This document shows, piece by piece, positions 34,149 through 43,336 of a DNA stretch of 64,000 bases (the first letter of the stretch is position 1; each line of letters starts with the position of its first letter). The stretch comes from Aquiflexum balticum DSM 16537 (GTDB lineage Bacteria; Bacteroidota; Bacteroidia; Cytophagales; Cyclobacteriaceae), in assembly GCF_900176595.1 (NCBI RefSeq), contig NZ_LT838813.1, positions 2,746,001 through 2,810,000 on the forward strand, read 5' to 3'. The notes under the pieces were generated by a model. That model was not told the DNA's origin and did not search any database. It saw nothing but the letters and a program-made list of their open reading frames with translations. The translations under genes and the position numbers were made by a program.

Positions 34149-35072
34149 CTAAAACCCATTTTTATTTTGACCGAAATCATATAGGGTGTGACCGGGTTTT
34201 TCAGACAAGCCCGAAATCTTTTTCTCGAACTCCACAGGACTGAGCCACCCCAGGCCTTCCTGTTTTCTCTCATAGTTGTAAACATGTATGATCCTTTCGA
34301 ATTCTCTTTTCAGACCTGCTTTTTCCCATGCCTTTATGGTAGGCACCAGATGGTGTTTGATCAGTCCGTTCCTCTGCTCGGCATATCCGTTCATCAGACA
34401 GTTTTTTGCACAGCTTACGCGGACTCCCAGTTTATTTAGGCCTCCGAGGTAGAGGGCCGAGAAATATTGGGTCCCGCCATCTGTGTGGTGGATGCAGTCC
34501 ATCAGGTTCTCCTTCCCTCTGAGTCCGACCCATTGGTCCTGTGCGGATTTCGCATCCTCTGCCCTCATACTTTCCCCAAAACCGGAACCGACTATCCTTG
34601 CGCTGTAAATATCGGTCAGGCAGAAAAGAAAATAGCGCCTCCCACAGATATTGATATAAGTCAGATCACCTACCACGGCCATATTTATATCGTTGATAGT
34701 CAGTCCATTGAGCAGATTGGGATAGTTCCAGCTCTGCATTGAAGACTTTGTGGTGACAATCCTCGTGTTCAGCGCCGGAAGCACCAGTCCATTTGACGAC
34801 ATGAGACGCTCGAATTTGTTTGTCCCGATGCCATACCCGGATTTGATCCCAAGGTTGTGGAAAACAGATCTCGAACCCGCCCTTCTATCTTTCTCCAGTC
34901 TGTAAGACTTTACCAGTACGGCAAACTCCCCAACCATCCGGCACTCCTCCTTGTACCGCTGGGCGGCCTTCGAAAAACCCTGCCGGCTTATGCCGACATA
35001 GCTGTAGAATCTTTCCATTGGAATCCCATGCACTGACAGACTTCCCCTGAGCGACATCAGCAACGGGACCAT
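34149..35072 (-). CDS. IS3-family transposase OrfB (DDE integrase)
   Basis: This 307-residue protein has the retroviral-integrase fold catalytic core. The acidic triad is visible as Asp in GDLTYI (near 137), Asp in HHTDGGTQY (near 194) and Glu in YAEQRNGLIK (near 230). An N-terminal HTH_21-like region (VGISRQGFSKAAQRY) precedes it. OrfB normally acts as an OrfAB fusion produced by frameshifting. Its ATG overlaps the orfA stop (TAATG), so re-initiation could also make free OrfB. The frame is intact, so the element may be active. Confidence 0.92.
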   Translation of the reverse strand: MVPLLMSLRGSLSVHGIPMERFYSYVGISRQGFSKAAQRYKEECRMVGEFAVLVKSYRLEKDRRAGSRSVFHNLGIKSGYGIGTNKFERLMSSNGLVLPALNTRIVTTKSSMQSWNYPNLLNGLTINDINMAVVGDLTYINICGRRYFLFCLTDIYSARIVGSGFGESMRAEDAKSAQDQWVGLRGKENLMDCIHHTDGGTQYFSALYLGGLNKLGVRVSCAKNCLMNGYAEQRNGLIKHHLVPTIKAWEKAGLKREFERIIHVYNYERKQEGLGWLSPVEFEKKISGLSEKPGHTLYDFGQNKNGF

Positions 35073-35413
35073 TACTTTTTTTTGAAATTTTCTCCAAGTT
35101 TTTCCTCGGCCAGAATGATCAGTTCCTTCTGGTAGACAAGTTCAACTTGCTGTCTGCCGATAAGCTCAAGCAACCTGCGGTTTTCCTTCTCAAGTTCACG
35201 CAGTCTGTCAATGTCCCTGCCAGTAGTCACAATTATCTTCTCTGGAAGCTTCTTCTTACCGAAACGGACCAACCATCTTTTCACACTCTCCACCTTGACC
35301 TCATGCAGCCTACTTACCTCAATTATTGAGACCCGGCCACTCTCGATCAGACAGACTTGTTCTTTACGGAATTCTTCGCTGAAACGCCTTCTCCGCCTCT
35401 CATCTATTGTCAT
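35072..35413 (-). CDS. IS3-family transposase OrfA (helix-turn-helix protein)
   Basis: This 113-residue protein contains an N-terminal helix-turn-helix (EVSRLHEVKVESVKRWLVRFG) that binds the terminal repeats. A leucine-zipper-like coiled coil (LRELEKENRRLLELIGRQQVEL) follows and multimerises the transposase. It ends in a lysine run encoded by the A8G slippery tract. The start is ATG at 35411-35413, close to the right end of the element. Confidence 0.9.
   Translation of the reverse strand: MTIDERRRRRFSEEFRKEQVCLIESGRVSIIEVSRLHEVKVESVKRWLVRFGKKKLPEKIIVTTGRDIDRLRELEKENRRLLELIGRQQVELVYQKELIILAEEKLGENFKKK
35075..35081 (-). other. Programmed -1 frameshift heptamer A AAA AAG
   Basis: On the minus strand the zero-frame codons AAA AAG, preceded by A, form the classical slippery heptamer immediately before the orfA TAA. 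Slipping back one base joins OrfA in frame to OrfB through a Val codon and the OrfB ATG. This is the standard way IS3 elements make the active OrfAB transposase. Confidence 0.7.
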
Positions 35414-35468
35414 GATAATTTCAATTTAAGAAATTTATCCACAATTTTGGTGTCAACCTATATCATGA

Positions 35469-35600
35469 GAGAACAAGCCAAGAACAAAAGCCTGCCCCAA
35501 GTATAGGGGAACCAAGAGCGGAGAGACGAGAAGCGAGAGCCGAGATAAATCCAATTAGCGTCAAGTTTAATCTAAAATCTAAGATCTAAAATCTGAGATA
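35469..35600. repeat. Purine-rich degenerate intergenic repeat beside the IS
   Basis: The tract includes AACAAGCCAAGAACAA, GAGCGGAGAGACGAGAAGCGAGA and AAATCTAAGATCTAAAATCTGAGA, and continues the purine-rich class seen elsewhere in this window. Related TAGATTTAAGATTTAAGA units lie on the other side of the IS at 33875-33900, which suggests that the IS landed within such a tract. Confidence 0.65.
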
Positions 35601-35629
35601 TAAAAATCTCCAACTTCCAACTTCCCACT

Positions 35630-36304
35630 TTAATCCAAATAAGGCTTCACGGCTTTTTTCCAAATGGCATAACCTTTTTCATTCATGTGGAGGTTGTCTT
35701 CCAAGAACAATTCAGGTTTTGGTTTTCCATCTTTGGCCATCATTGGTGTCCATATGTCAATGAAATTTGCATTAGGATGGTTCATGGCAAATATTTTCAA
35801 CCGTTCATTGAATAACTCATATTGTCCTTTTTTCGCCCATCTTGAAGGACTTGGTTTGGCACTGATAAAATAAAATTGGGCATCGGGTACAATAGCAGTA
35901 ACTTTTTCCATGATTTCGAAAAATTCGTCCAATATCTGCCTTACCGGTTTACCTGCATTGATATCATTATCCCCCTCATAAATAAAAATCTTTTTGGGCT
36001 CAAATTCCAATACCAGTTGGTCAAGATATTTGATCAGGTGATGTGTTTGTGAACCTCCAAATCCGGTATTAATGATTTTGGCATTCGGAAAGTCTTTTTC
36101 CAGGGTTTTCCACATCTTGATACTTGAACTCCCCGTAAACACCACGCCTCCTTTTTCCCATTCTATTTGTTGATATTTTTTGGAAAGATTCTCAACTTCT
36201 ACCTTAAATTGGTCAGAATCCTGTGCCTTACTTGGGAAGATAAATGAAGTGTTGAAAAAAATGAAAAGAATGAAAAATAGGGTTGGTTGATATTTTTTTC
36301 TCAT
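35630..36304 (-). CDS. Exported SGNH/GDSL-type hydrolase
   Basis: This 224-residue protein has a signal peptide (about 1-28) and the four SGNH blocks. Block I is TGSSSI (catalytic Ser near 59), the Gly block is GFGGS (81-85), the Asn block is EGDNDIN (Asn113), and the Asp-x-x-His block is DNLHMNEKGY near the C-terminus. Such enzymes are esterases, often removing acetyl groups from glycans or acting on lipids. The substrate is unknown and the gene stands alone. Confidence 0.9.
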   Translation of the reverse strand: MRKKYQPTLFFILFIFFNTSFIFPSKAQDSDQFKVEVENLSKKYQQIEWEKGGVVFTGSSSIKMWKTLEKDFPNAKIINTGFGGSQTHHLIKYLDQLVLEFEPKKIFIYEGDNDINAGKPVRQILDEFFEIMEKVTAIVPDAQFYFISAKPSPSRWAKKGQYELFNERLKIFAMNHPNANFIDIWTPMMAKDGKPKPELFLEDNLHMNEKGYAIWKKAVKPYLD

Positions 36305-36581
36305 GGTTTTTTTCTTTGCAATTTAATTTTTTCTATTGGATTGGGTAGACCAAAAACGTACATTATTTGAGCAATTTTAAAAAGTGAGCGTTTACGAACA
36401 GGGATAAAAAACACTTTAATTGAAAGGATAGATTTTAATTTAACCCTTAAAAACGAACTTTGAAGAACATTTTGCCACATTCCGTCCCAGATGTTAAACC
36501 CAGTGGGCAGATATATATAATTTCATTGGCTAGTTGCTCGTTTTTTGAGGAACATATCCTTCATCCTTTCTTTTGTACCCC

Positions 36582-37610
36582 ATGAAAAAAATTAACCGCT
36601 TCTTTTTGTTTTGCTCAGGTGTCTATGCACCATTATTGATTAAGACACCGACTGAGACACATAAATATGTCGGTATTGGAGGAACTGTTTTTTTTACAGG
36701 GCTTTTGGCGGCTATTTCTGCGTCATATGCCCTTTACACAGTTTTTCAGTCCATATGGTATGCCATTGGTTTCGGACTGGTTTGGGGTTTGATGATTTTC
36801 AATTTGGACAGATTTATAGTTTCCAGCATGAGGAAAAGAAACAATGCTTGGGCAGAATGGAAAATGGCAATACCAAGACTTGTTTTTGCAGTGCTGTTGG
36901 CAGTAGTTATTTCCAGACCTTTGGAGCTAAAGGTTTTCGAAAGAGAAATCAACAGAAAACTGGATGAGAAAAAAACACAAATGATAGCCCAAAGTAAAGA
37001 GGCTTTGAAAGCGGGATTTACTGAAATCAACGAACTTGAAGCCCAAAAAGACAGCCTGAAGAGTGAACTTTCACAAGCTATTTCATTTCGGGATAAATTG
37101 CAGCAAGAATATGATTATGAGCGTTTTGGTACAAAAACAGATGGGACTAGCGGGATAGTAGGCTTGGGAAGCAACGCCAAAAAGAAAGAACAGCAATTGG
37201 ATGCTGCCCAGGCAGAACTTGAAAATATCAGGGCAGCCCATCAAGTCAGAATCGATACATTGGATGCGCAGATAAGAAAATTCACATTGGCCCGGGAATC
37301 CGAATTTGAAAAGCTTCAACCTGGAATAGACGGGTTTGATGGTCTGGCAGCAAGGTTAGATGCACTTCATTTGCTGACCAAAGAAAGTGAGGCCATGAAA
37401 TGGGCCAATATCATGATCATGTTACTTTTTGTAGCAGTCGAAACAGCCCCCATTTTTGTAAAGCTGATTTCCCCAAGAGGACCCTATGATGAATTGTTGG
37501 ACCTATCAGAATTGAGAGTGGCGGTCTATTCCAAGGAACAATCTACCAAGTCCATTGAAAAAAGTGAACATAACATTCAGGTTTTTAGGGCAGCTAATGG
37601 GTTGGGGTGA
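36582..37610 (+). CDS. DUF4407 membrane protein with coiled coil
   Basis: From the ATG at 36582 (a TTG three codons earlier is also in frame) the protein has 342 residues. Three membrane spans lie in the first 110 residues (around 29-50, 56-75 and 88-108). A long charged coiled coil (about 110-255) follows, and a final span (about 275-295) precedes a short cytosolic tail. This is the DUF4407 layout; the function of the family is unknown. The conserved NLDRFIV motif follows the second span. It is monocistronic. Confidence 0.85.
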   Translation: MKKINRFFLFCSGVYAPLLIKTPTETHKYVGIGGTVFFTGLLAAISASYALYTVFQSIWYAIGFGLVWGLMIFNLDRFIVSSMRKRNNAWAEWKMAIPRLVFAVLLAVVISRPLELKVFEREINRKLDEKKTQMIAQSKEALKAGFTEINELEAQKDSLKSELSQAISFRDKLQQEYDYERFGTKTDGTSGIVGLGSNAKKKEQQLDAAQAELENIRAAHQVRIDTLDAQIRKFTLARESEFEKLQPGIDGFDGLAARLDALHLLTKESEAMKWANIMIMLLFVAVETAPIFVKLISPRGPYDELLDLSELRVAVYSKEQSTKSIEKSEHNIQVFRAANGLG

Positions 37611-37640
37611 TACGAAAGATCACTGGAAATGGACTAATCA

Positions 37641-37725
37641 GAGCGGCCCGTCATGCTGACGTAGGAAGCATCTCCTAAGGTATCGGAGATTCTTCGCCTT
37701 AGCAAGCTGCGGCTCTGAATGACGA
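37641..37725. repeat. CGTCATGCTGA...TGACG type palindromic intergenic repeat
   Basis: The element has outer arms CGTCAT (37650-37655) and ATGACG (37719-37724) and inner arms ATCTCC and GGAGAT around TCTTCGCCTTAGCAAGC-like sequence. It resembles, from memory, a repeat common in Bacteroidota intergenic DNA (CGTCATGCTGA...GAAGCATCT). It occupies much of the 269-bp gap between the convergent DUF4407 and DUF5686 genes and could terminate both. Confidence 0.5.
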
Positions 37726-37879
37726 GAAACTTGATGTCATTTCCCATTCTGTAAATGCCAATTGTTGATGACGCAGAAACCGATGTCATTACCCTTTCTG
37801 AACATTTCCAAAATGTTGTCAACTCGGTATGATAAGGATATGTCTTCTCTGGGATTAAAAGTTATTTACAGTTCAAATC

Positions 37880-40309
37880 CTAAAATGAAATTGTCATTGA
37901 AAGGGTGATGGTAAGGTTATCATTGAAGCTTGGATTGGCATATGGACCATATCTGTAAAATGCACCTAGACCCCAACCTCTAAATTGTAGTCCAGACTTT
38001 TGCTTGATGATGTTGTTGAGTTCTATTCCCGATTCCCAGTAGCCTTTTTCCATGGTTTTGAATTCCACAAAGTCATAAAAATCCGGATTGGTCAGCGTAC
38101 CGATTGCAAAGCTTTGGAAAAATTTCAACTGTGGTGCGAAAATAATGCTTCCTGCTTTTTTACGGAACAAAGGACCTGTCTGATGGGCATAAGAGGCCAT
38201 CAGACTTCTGTCTGAAAGGAATTCATAAAGAAACATAGTCTGAAGATATCCCGGAAAGGAAAGTGCAAAATCTACCGCATTCCGCTGACCAACATTAATA
38301 CCGTACCCTGTGTTTAAGTAGGATAGAGGCAGGTTGTTTCCCCAAATTCCATGTGCAGAGATGTGAAACTGATTCAAAGAATTGCCGGAATTCCATTGGT
38401 GTTGAAATCTGAATTCGGTATTGACAAAATCCACATTTCCGCCGAATAATTCAGGGATGGCTTTAGATACCCTCATACTGATAACCGGATAGGAGACCGC
38501 CCATGAAATGAGGTTGTTTCCGATTCTTGAAAGGCTTTCATTTCCTGTCCACCTCAAATTCAAGCCTGCTTCCGAAGCCCGGAAAAATTGGGGGAATCCA
38601 TCTGTTGGATTTAGATCAGTGAAATTCAGAATATTGTTCCGATCTTGAACCGAACCGAAAACTCCTATCCTAGTCCCTTTCAGGGGTATCTGCGAAAATT
38701 CCACACTGTAGTTTTCCACCTTGTCCATTCGCTCAGCAATGAATTTTCTAAACACATCCCCTCCTGAACTGAAGGAATTGCTCCGTGGCAATAAGCTTCT
38801 TCCAGGTTCTTCCAAGTCTTGGCTGTAATTGAATTTTAGCCTGGAATCGTACTTCTTGTCAAGATTCAATTCCAAACCACCGCCGTATTTCCACCCCTTA
38901 TCCCGAAATCCATTTCTGAAGTAACCTTCAACCCTGAAAAAATCAGATAAGGTTTCATTGGAGGATAAACCCAGGCCAAGCCCAACTCCTTCAAACCTGT
39001 TGAATCGAAGCAGCCTATTTGGAATAAGGTCAACAATACCTAAGGGGATTCTTCCTGAAGAAATTTGCGTGAGTACTTTGGAAAGGAGGTTAAGCTTTCT
39101 TTTGTCCTTGGGATCCATTTGGTCAAATCTCACATAAGTAAGGTATTCTCTTGTGGTGAGTGAATCAAGTCTCAAATCATTCCAATTGTATTTATCATTC
39201 TGTATGTCAAAATTCAGGGAAACAGGCCCAAATCTTGTATTATTGTCTTGCGCATTGATTTTTACTTCTGAGATAAATGTTTGATTGATGACCTTAAGCC
39301 CTTTTCCCTCAAACTCCATTTCAGGCGCTAAATAAATGCTGTTGAACTGTTGGGGGAACCAATGTTCTCCATTCCATTGGTTTTTTTGTTGTATTTCAAA
39401 AATCAGGTTGGTATCAGGATCAGAAGGAGAAATGGTCATATTTTCAATGGCAAATTGCTTATCTGAAATATACAGCAGCCCTTTGCCAAGTTGGTGTACT
39501 TTTCTCTCCTTTGGTTGGTAAGCCACTATATAGGTTGTTTCCAGATTATTTTTGATACTGTCTTCCAGAAAATACTCATATTTTCTAAGCCCATCGTTGG
39601 AAATAGGATTGACGTAGGGGACTTCAAGAATTTTGATATGGTCGGTATAGAAAGAAAAGGGTTGAAAACTGTTGGAAGCCATTGCTACGAGGGGGTTTTC
39701 AATTCCGGACATTTTGGAAGCCAATACCGTTTCATTCTTTTTCCCCGGCTTTTTGTAATTCACTTCTGAATAACTTTCCGCCATAAAAATGTGGCCTCCC
39801 TTTAGAATTTGGGCTGTACTGTCATCATATTCCGGACTTTCTTTCAATCCGTCCAAGGTCATGACCACTTTGTTGTAACTTTTGAAACTATAGGTGTTCA
39901 GTTTATCAGGATCGTTTAATTTTTTATTGTCGATGACCTTTTTTATGATCGGGATTGCCGGGTTTTCACCTGCCCTTACCTGTATTTCGCTTAGATTTAT
40001 GGTGATGGGTTGAAGGGTTATTACTGGATTCATTCTCAATGAAGAAACAATTATGTTCAATTTTTCAAATCCCACATGCGAAACCCTAACTGAGTCATTT
40101 TCTGATTGGAATTCAAGCCTGTACCAACCTCTGATATCCGAAACAGTTCCTTTGTTTTTTGAATTTCCTAAAATTTGCAGGGATGCAAAAGGTATGATAT
40201 TCCCGGTTTTACTATCAAGGACTTGACCTTCAATTTGAAAAGTTTGGGCCATAAGTTCCTTTGTAAAAGAACAAAATATCATTAAAAAGAGCAGGATCGA
40301 TTTTTTCAT
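37880..40309 (-). CDS. DUF5686 outer-membrane protein with carboxypeptidase-like regulatory domain
   Basis: This 809-residue protein has a signal peptide (about 1-21) and an N-terminal carboxypeptidase-regulatory-like beta-sandwich (about 22-105, FQIEGQVLDSKTGNIIPFASLQILG...). A long DUF5686 region predicted as an outer-membrane barrel extends to a terminal strand (LTITLSMTISF). It is not a TonB receptor: there is no plug domain or partner SusD. The family is common in Bacteroidota with no settled function. It is a lone gene. Confidence 0.88.
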   Translation of the reverse strand: MKKSILLFLMIFCSFTKELMAQTFQIEGQVLDSKTGNIIPFASLQILGNSKNKGTVSDIRGWYRLEFQSENDSVRVSHVGFEKLNIIVSSLRMNPVITLQPITINLSEIQVRAGENPAIPIIKKVIDNKKLNDPDKLNTYSFKSYNKVVMTLDGLKESPEYDDSTAQILKGGHIFMAESYSEVNYKKPGKKNETVLASKMSGIENPLVAMASNSFQPFSFYTDHIKILEVPYVNPISNDGLRKYEYFLEDSIKNNLETTYIVAYQPKERKVHQLGKGLLYISDKQFAIENMTISPSDPDTNLIFEIQQKNQWNGEHWFPQQFNSIYLAPEMEFEGKGLKVINQTFISEVKINAQDNNTRFGPVSLNFDIQNDKYNWNDLRLDSLTTREYLTYVRFDQMDPKDKRKLNLLSKVLTQISSGRIPLGIVDLIPNRLLRFNRFEGVGLGLGLSSNETLSDFFRVEGYFRNGFRDKGWKYGGGLELNLDKKYDSRLKFNYSQDLEEPGRSLLPRSNSFSSGGDVFRKFIAERMDKVENYSVEFSQIPLKGTRIGVFGSVQDRNNILNFTDLNPTDGFPQFFRASEAGLNLRWTGNESLSRIGNNLISWAVSYPVISMRVSKAIPELFGGNVDFVNTEFRFQHQWNSGNSLNQFHISAHGIWGNNLPLSYLNTGYGINVGQRNAVDFALSFPGYLQTMFLYEFLSDRSLMASYAHQTGPLFRKKAGSIIFAPQLKFFQSFAIGTLTNPDFYDFVEFKTMEKGYWESGIELNNIIKQKSGLQFRGWGLGAFYRYGPYANPSFNDNLTITLSMTISF

Positions 40310-40620
40310 TGTTTTAAAAATTCAAGCCTTATTCACAACTGCAACATTCTGCTTTTAATGGTATAATTATATGTATGTACGCAATTATGCCAGAAGATTA
40401 GACATCCTTGTTCATTCTCGTCTGAGGATTGAAATGCCCGATACATCGGTCTTCGGACTTCGGTCTTCCGTCCAGATTGAAGAAGAATTTAGGGTTACTG
40501 GCAAAGAAGCGTATATCCATATATAATTATTAGTTTTTGGTAAGTATACTTAGTTTAAAAAGAATAGTTTACTACAAATCCATGAAAGATGAAAAACGGG
40601 GATAGGCTAGATTTTATTGG
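40310..40620. other. Intergenic spacer without recognised features
   Basis: These 311 bp lie upstream of the DUF5686 gene and past the end of the transporter gene. No ORF with a plausible start, no strong terminator hairpin and no repeat of the classes seen elsewhere was found. Only a short GGTCTTCGGACTTCGGTCTTCC-like local repeat occurs near 40451. Confidence 0.5.
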
Positions 40621-41352
40621 TCATTTGGCATTGAGGATTATAGTTTCCAAAAAATCACCGACGAAATAAGCTACCAACGCAGCTACAAAGCCCAGGGCTA
40701 GTGTTTCTATTACACTCTTGAAAACATTGGTTTGATTTACATAACTTTTCAGCCAACCCACTACCACAAATGCAACTCCGGTAAACAAGCTTGTCCAAAA
40801 AAACAGGTCGATTTCAGTTTCATTTAAAAAATCATAAACATAAACCATCAATGGAATGAATCCCACCATTATAAAAGAAATTAAAGTTGCCAGTCCAATT
40901 TTAAAGGGGCTTTTGGAGTCTTTAATCATGTTGAGTTCATCTTTCATCATTTCTTCCACCCATCGGTCACGATCAGACACAATGACATCAACTACTTTTT
41001 GGAGCAATTCTCCTTCAAATCCTTTTGCCTTATATATTTCAACTATTTCTTCCCTTTCTTTTTCGGGGATATTATCCACCTCCCAATATTCAATGCTTCT
41101 GTGTTTATGGTAATTCTCATTTTCTGATTTGGATGACAGATAAGCCCCGACTGACATAGAAAATCCATCGGCAAGCAAATTGGCAAAGCCAAGAATAATG
41201 ATAATTGAGGCGTCGAGATTGGCTCCTACAGCCCCGGCTACTACAGCGAATGTCGTTACAGCCCCATCTATGCCGCCGTACACAAATTCCCGGAGGTAAT
41301 CTTGGAGATTTCCCAAAAATTTTATTTCGCGATGGATTTTACCTTCATTCAT
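40621..41352 (-). CDS. VIT1/CCC1-type iron/manganese transporter family protein
   Basis: From the ATG at 41350-41352 the protein has 243 residues. It carries the family signature [22 protein letters not shown] in the first span, then [21 protein letters not shown] in the second, a cytosolic metal-binding-type acidic loop (about 75-140) and three C-terminal spans. Homologues export or sequester Fe2+ or Mn2+. The gene begins 2 bp after the dipeptidase stop, so the pair is likely co-transcribed, though no functional link is obvious. Confidence 0.88.
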   Translation of the reverse strand: MNEGKIHREIKFLGNLQDYLREFVYGGIDGAVTTFAVVAGAVGANLDASIIIILGFANLLADGFSMSVGAYLSSKSENENYHKHRSIEYWEVDNIPEKEREEIVEIYKAKGFEGELLQKVVDVIVSDRDRWVEEMMKDELNMIKDSKSPFKIGLATLISFIMVGFIPLMVYVYDFLNETEIDLFFWTSLFTGVAFVVVGWLKSYVNQTNVFKSVIETLALGFVAALVAYFVGDFLETIILNAK

Positions 41353-41354
41353 GA

Positions 41355-42515
41355 TCAAAGATTTTCCAGTAAAAACCTTTTCACATTTTCACCCATAATA
41401 GCCCTGATTTCATCCTCGGAAAACCCCTCTTGCATTAAGGCTTCCACAATAATCGGAAACCCTAAAATGTCAAAAGGGACGGCCACACTCCCGTCATAAT
41501 CCGAACCTAGTGCAACATGCTCTATGCCTACCAGATTTTTGACTCTTTTTATACTTGCTACTATTCCTTCAATTTCATTTTCCCCAACTACCTTATCAAA
41601 AAATGCTATGCCTACTATCCCTCCTTTAGCCGCCAATTTTCTTATCTGTTCATCGCTTAGATTTCTAGGTGAATTGACAACGGCCCTTATGCCAGTGTGA
41701 GAAACCAAAACGGGTTTTTCGGAATATTCCAAAATATCATCAAACATCTTTGGGGATACATGGGCCATATCAATGATCATGTTGAGTTCATTCATCCGCT
41801 TGATGACCTGCTTACCAAAATCTGTCAATCCATCCCCACTGACCCCATGGGCAGATCCACCCATTTCATTGTCGAAAAAGTGCATGGGGCCGATTAATCG
41901 AACACCTGCTTCATACACTTCTTCCAGATTTTGCATGTCTCCTTCCAAAGCATGTGCTCCTTCTATTCCCAGTAAGCCAGCAATGATTTTTTTGTTGGTT
42001 TTTCTTGCTTCAATAAGATTTAGCACATCATCTTTGGACTTGATGAGAATAAATTCATTGTTAAAGTTTTTGCTATATTCCCGCAGTTTGTAGGATTGAT
42101 AAATTGTGCGGTTCATCAAGCTAAACCAATTGGAAATAGGTCTTCCCTGTGCGATATTCAGAAATGTAATATTATCCATTGCATCTGCGCTATTGATTTC
42201 CATGTTTTGTCCTTTCGGAGACTTGGAGACTATAGTAAACACTTGTAGGGCAATATTCCCTTCCTGCATCCTTGGAAAGTCTACATGGCCGTAGTCCGAT
42301 CTTTTGCTCAAATCCCTTCCCCAAAGCAGTGCGTCACAGTGGAGGTCAGCAACAAAATCCAAAGAATTGAACAAATCCGATGCTTCTTTAGAAACCTCAT
42401 GTGGTGGGGGGCTTTTAACAGGATTACTGACTTTTTCGATGATAGCAGGAACAAACAATGTGGCAATCCAGTATATCAAAAAAACACAAATCAAAATATA
42501 AATTCCTTTTCTCAT
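41355..42515 (-). CDS. Membrane-anchored M19 (renal-type) dipeptidase
   Basis: This 386-residue protein has an N-terminal anchor (about 4-24) and the amidohydrolase fold of peptidase family M19. Zinc ligands are seen in DLHCDAL (His and Asp), the bridging Glu in GIEGAHAL, and His in DMAHVS and SHTGIRAV. An Asp in GSDYDG precedes the C-terminal helix. It hydrolyses dipeptides, possibly including D-amino-acid dipeptides from cell-wall turnover. Anchoring places it on the periplasmic face. It is followed directly by the transporter gene. Confidence 0.93.
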   Translation of the reverse strand: MRKGIYILICVFLIYWIATLFVPAIIEKVSNPVKSPPPHEVSKEASDLFNSLDFVADLHCDALLWGRDLSKRSDYGHVDFPRMQEGNIALQVFTIVSKSPKGQNMEINSADAMDNITFLNIAQGRPISNWFSLMNRTIYQSYKLREYSKNFNNEFILIKSKDDVLNLIEARKTNKKIIAGLLGIEGAHALEGDMQNLEEVYEAGVRLIGPMHFFDNEMGGSAHGVSGDGLTDFGKQVIKRMNELNMIIDMAHVSPKMFDDILEYSEKPVLVSHTGIRAVVNSPRNLSDEQIRKLAAKGGIVGIAFFDKVVGENEIEGIVASIKRVKNLVGIEHVALGSDYDGSVAVPFDILGFPIIVEALMQEGFSEDEIRAIMGENVKRFLLENL

Positions 42516-42594
42516 GGACCTTGGTATTTGGCATTCAAGTTAAGGAAAATTGAGCTTTGGCAAAGAATCTTGCTTTAGTTTTGTTTTTCAAAGA

Positions 42595-43002
42595 TTATCC
42601 TTCTTCCAAAATCTCTTCGCCGGTTTTTACCGGTATCAGATTTTCCAATTCTTCCATCGTAAAAAGTTTTGACCGGATCATAAACCTGACCCCCATAGGT
42701 ATTTCAATGGAGAAACTGCTGCCCCTTCCCGGAGTCACATCCAAAGTCAATTGAGTATGTTTCCAATATTCAAATTGGTCCCCGCTCATAAAAAAATCAC
42801 AACCATAAACTTTTCCTAACCAAATATCATTTCCGCCCACTTTGAAATCTCCTTTTTCAAAACACATAGGTGAGGAACCGTCGCAACAACCACCGCTTTG
42901 GTGAAACATCAGTTCTGTTCCAAAGCGTTTCCGCAACGTATCAATGACGTCCATTGCTGCTTCTGTAATCAATACTCTAGGGATATATTCTTTGTTTGAC
43001 AT
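42595..43002 (-). CDS. DUF779 family protein (aldehyde dehydrogenase companion)
   Basis: From the ATG at 43000-43002 the protein has 135 residues; the ORF stays open 22 codons upstream through repeat DNA, which is not coding. The FHQSGGCCDGSSPMC cysteine cluster and the GRGSSFSIE segment are characteristic of DUF779. The family is regularly encoded beside aldehyde dehydrogenases of the acetaldehyde type, as here, though 334 bp of repeat-rich DNA lies between. It may be a metal-binding or maturation partner, which is not known. Confidence 0.85.
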   Translation of the reverse strand: MSNKEYIPRVLITEAAMDVIDTLRKRFGTELMFHQSGGCCDGSSPMCFEKGDFKVGGNDIWLGKVYGCDFFMSGDQFEYWKHTQLTLDVTPGRGSSFSIEIPMGVRFMIRSKLFTMEELENLIPVKTGEEILEEG

Positions 43003-43017
43003 GGTTTTGGGGTTTAA

Positions 43018-43330
43018 TAGAAGCGAGAGATTAGAAGCGTGAAGCAAGATGTTAGAGCCAAGAGCCAAGAAACAAGAGCCAAAGCTTGTCCCGAAGAATT
43101 TTGGGGAATCAAGACAGGCAAGATGGTGGTGGAGGTGTACTATTTAGTTTTAGAAGCGAGAACCGAGATGCGAGAGCCGAGATTTAAGAAACAAAGCTCA
43201 CCCAGAATATTGGGGAAAAAGACATAAGATTGAGAGAACCTCTCAATTCTCCCATCTTATGTCTTCAGTTTTGCGACCTATCCGCCACGGCGGACAAGTG
43301 TCTCGCATCTCGCTTCTTGCATCTAGCCTC
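43018..43330. repeat. Purine/pyrimidine mirror-type intergenic repeats
   Basis: The first part (to about 43230) is built of GCGAGA, GAAGCGTGAAGC, AGAGCCAAGAAACAAGAG and similar purine units. The last part (43240-43330) is the pyrimidine counterpart (TCTTATGTCTTCAG, GTCTCGCATCTCGCTTCTTGC). The two halves could pair over long range. A CCGCCACGGCGG palindrome sits at about 43281-43292. This fills the gap between the DUF779 and aldehyde dehydrogenase genes. Confidence 0.7.
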
Positions 43331-43336
43331 TACCCC

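Larger units (their letters stand above)
33911..35468 (-). mobile_element. Complete IS3-family insertion sequence
   Basis: The two outer ends are an exact 18-bp inverted match: TCATGATATAGGTTGACA at 33911-33928 and its complement at 35451-35468. TCATGA is itself a palindrome, so the outermost bases can equally be a short direct target duplication, leaving TATAGGTTGACA as the true terminal inverted repeat. Inside are orfA and orfB on the minus strand with a -1 frameshift signal. The element lies between the thiamine-binding gene and the SGNH hydrolase gene in purine-rich repeat DNA and interrupts no gene. On the right the repeat tract begins just past the end. Confidence 0.85.

Noticed and set aside
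34885-35097. 70-codon minus-strand frame across the orfA/orfB junction of the IS
   Set aside because: It overlaps both transposase genes in the third reading frame and is not part of the -1 frameshift product.
40310-40620. Small RNA or tRNA in the gap upstream of DUF5686
   Set aside because: No cloverleaf, terminator or promoter pair could be found by eye.
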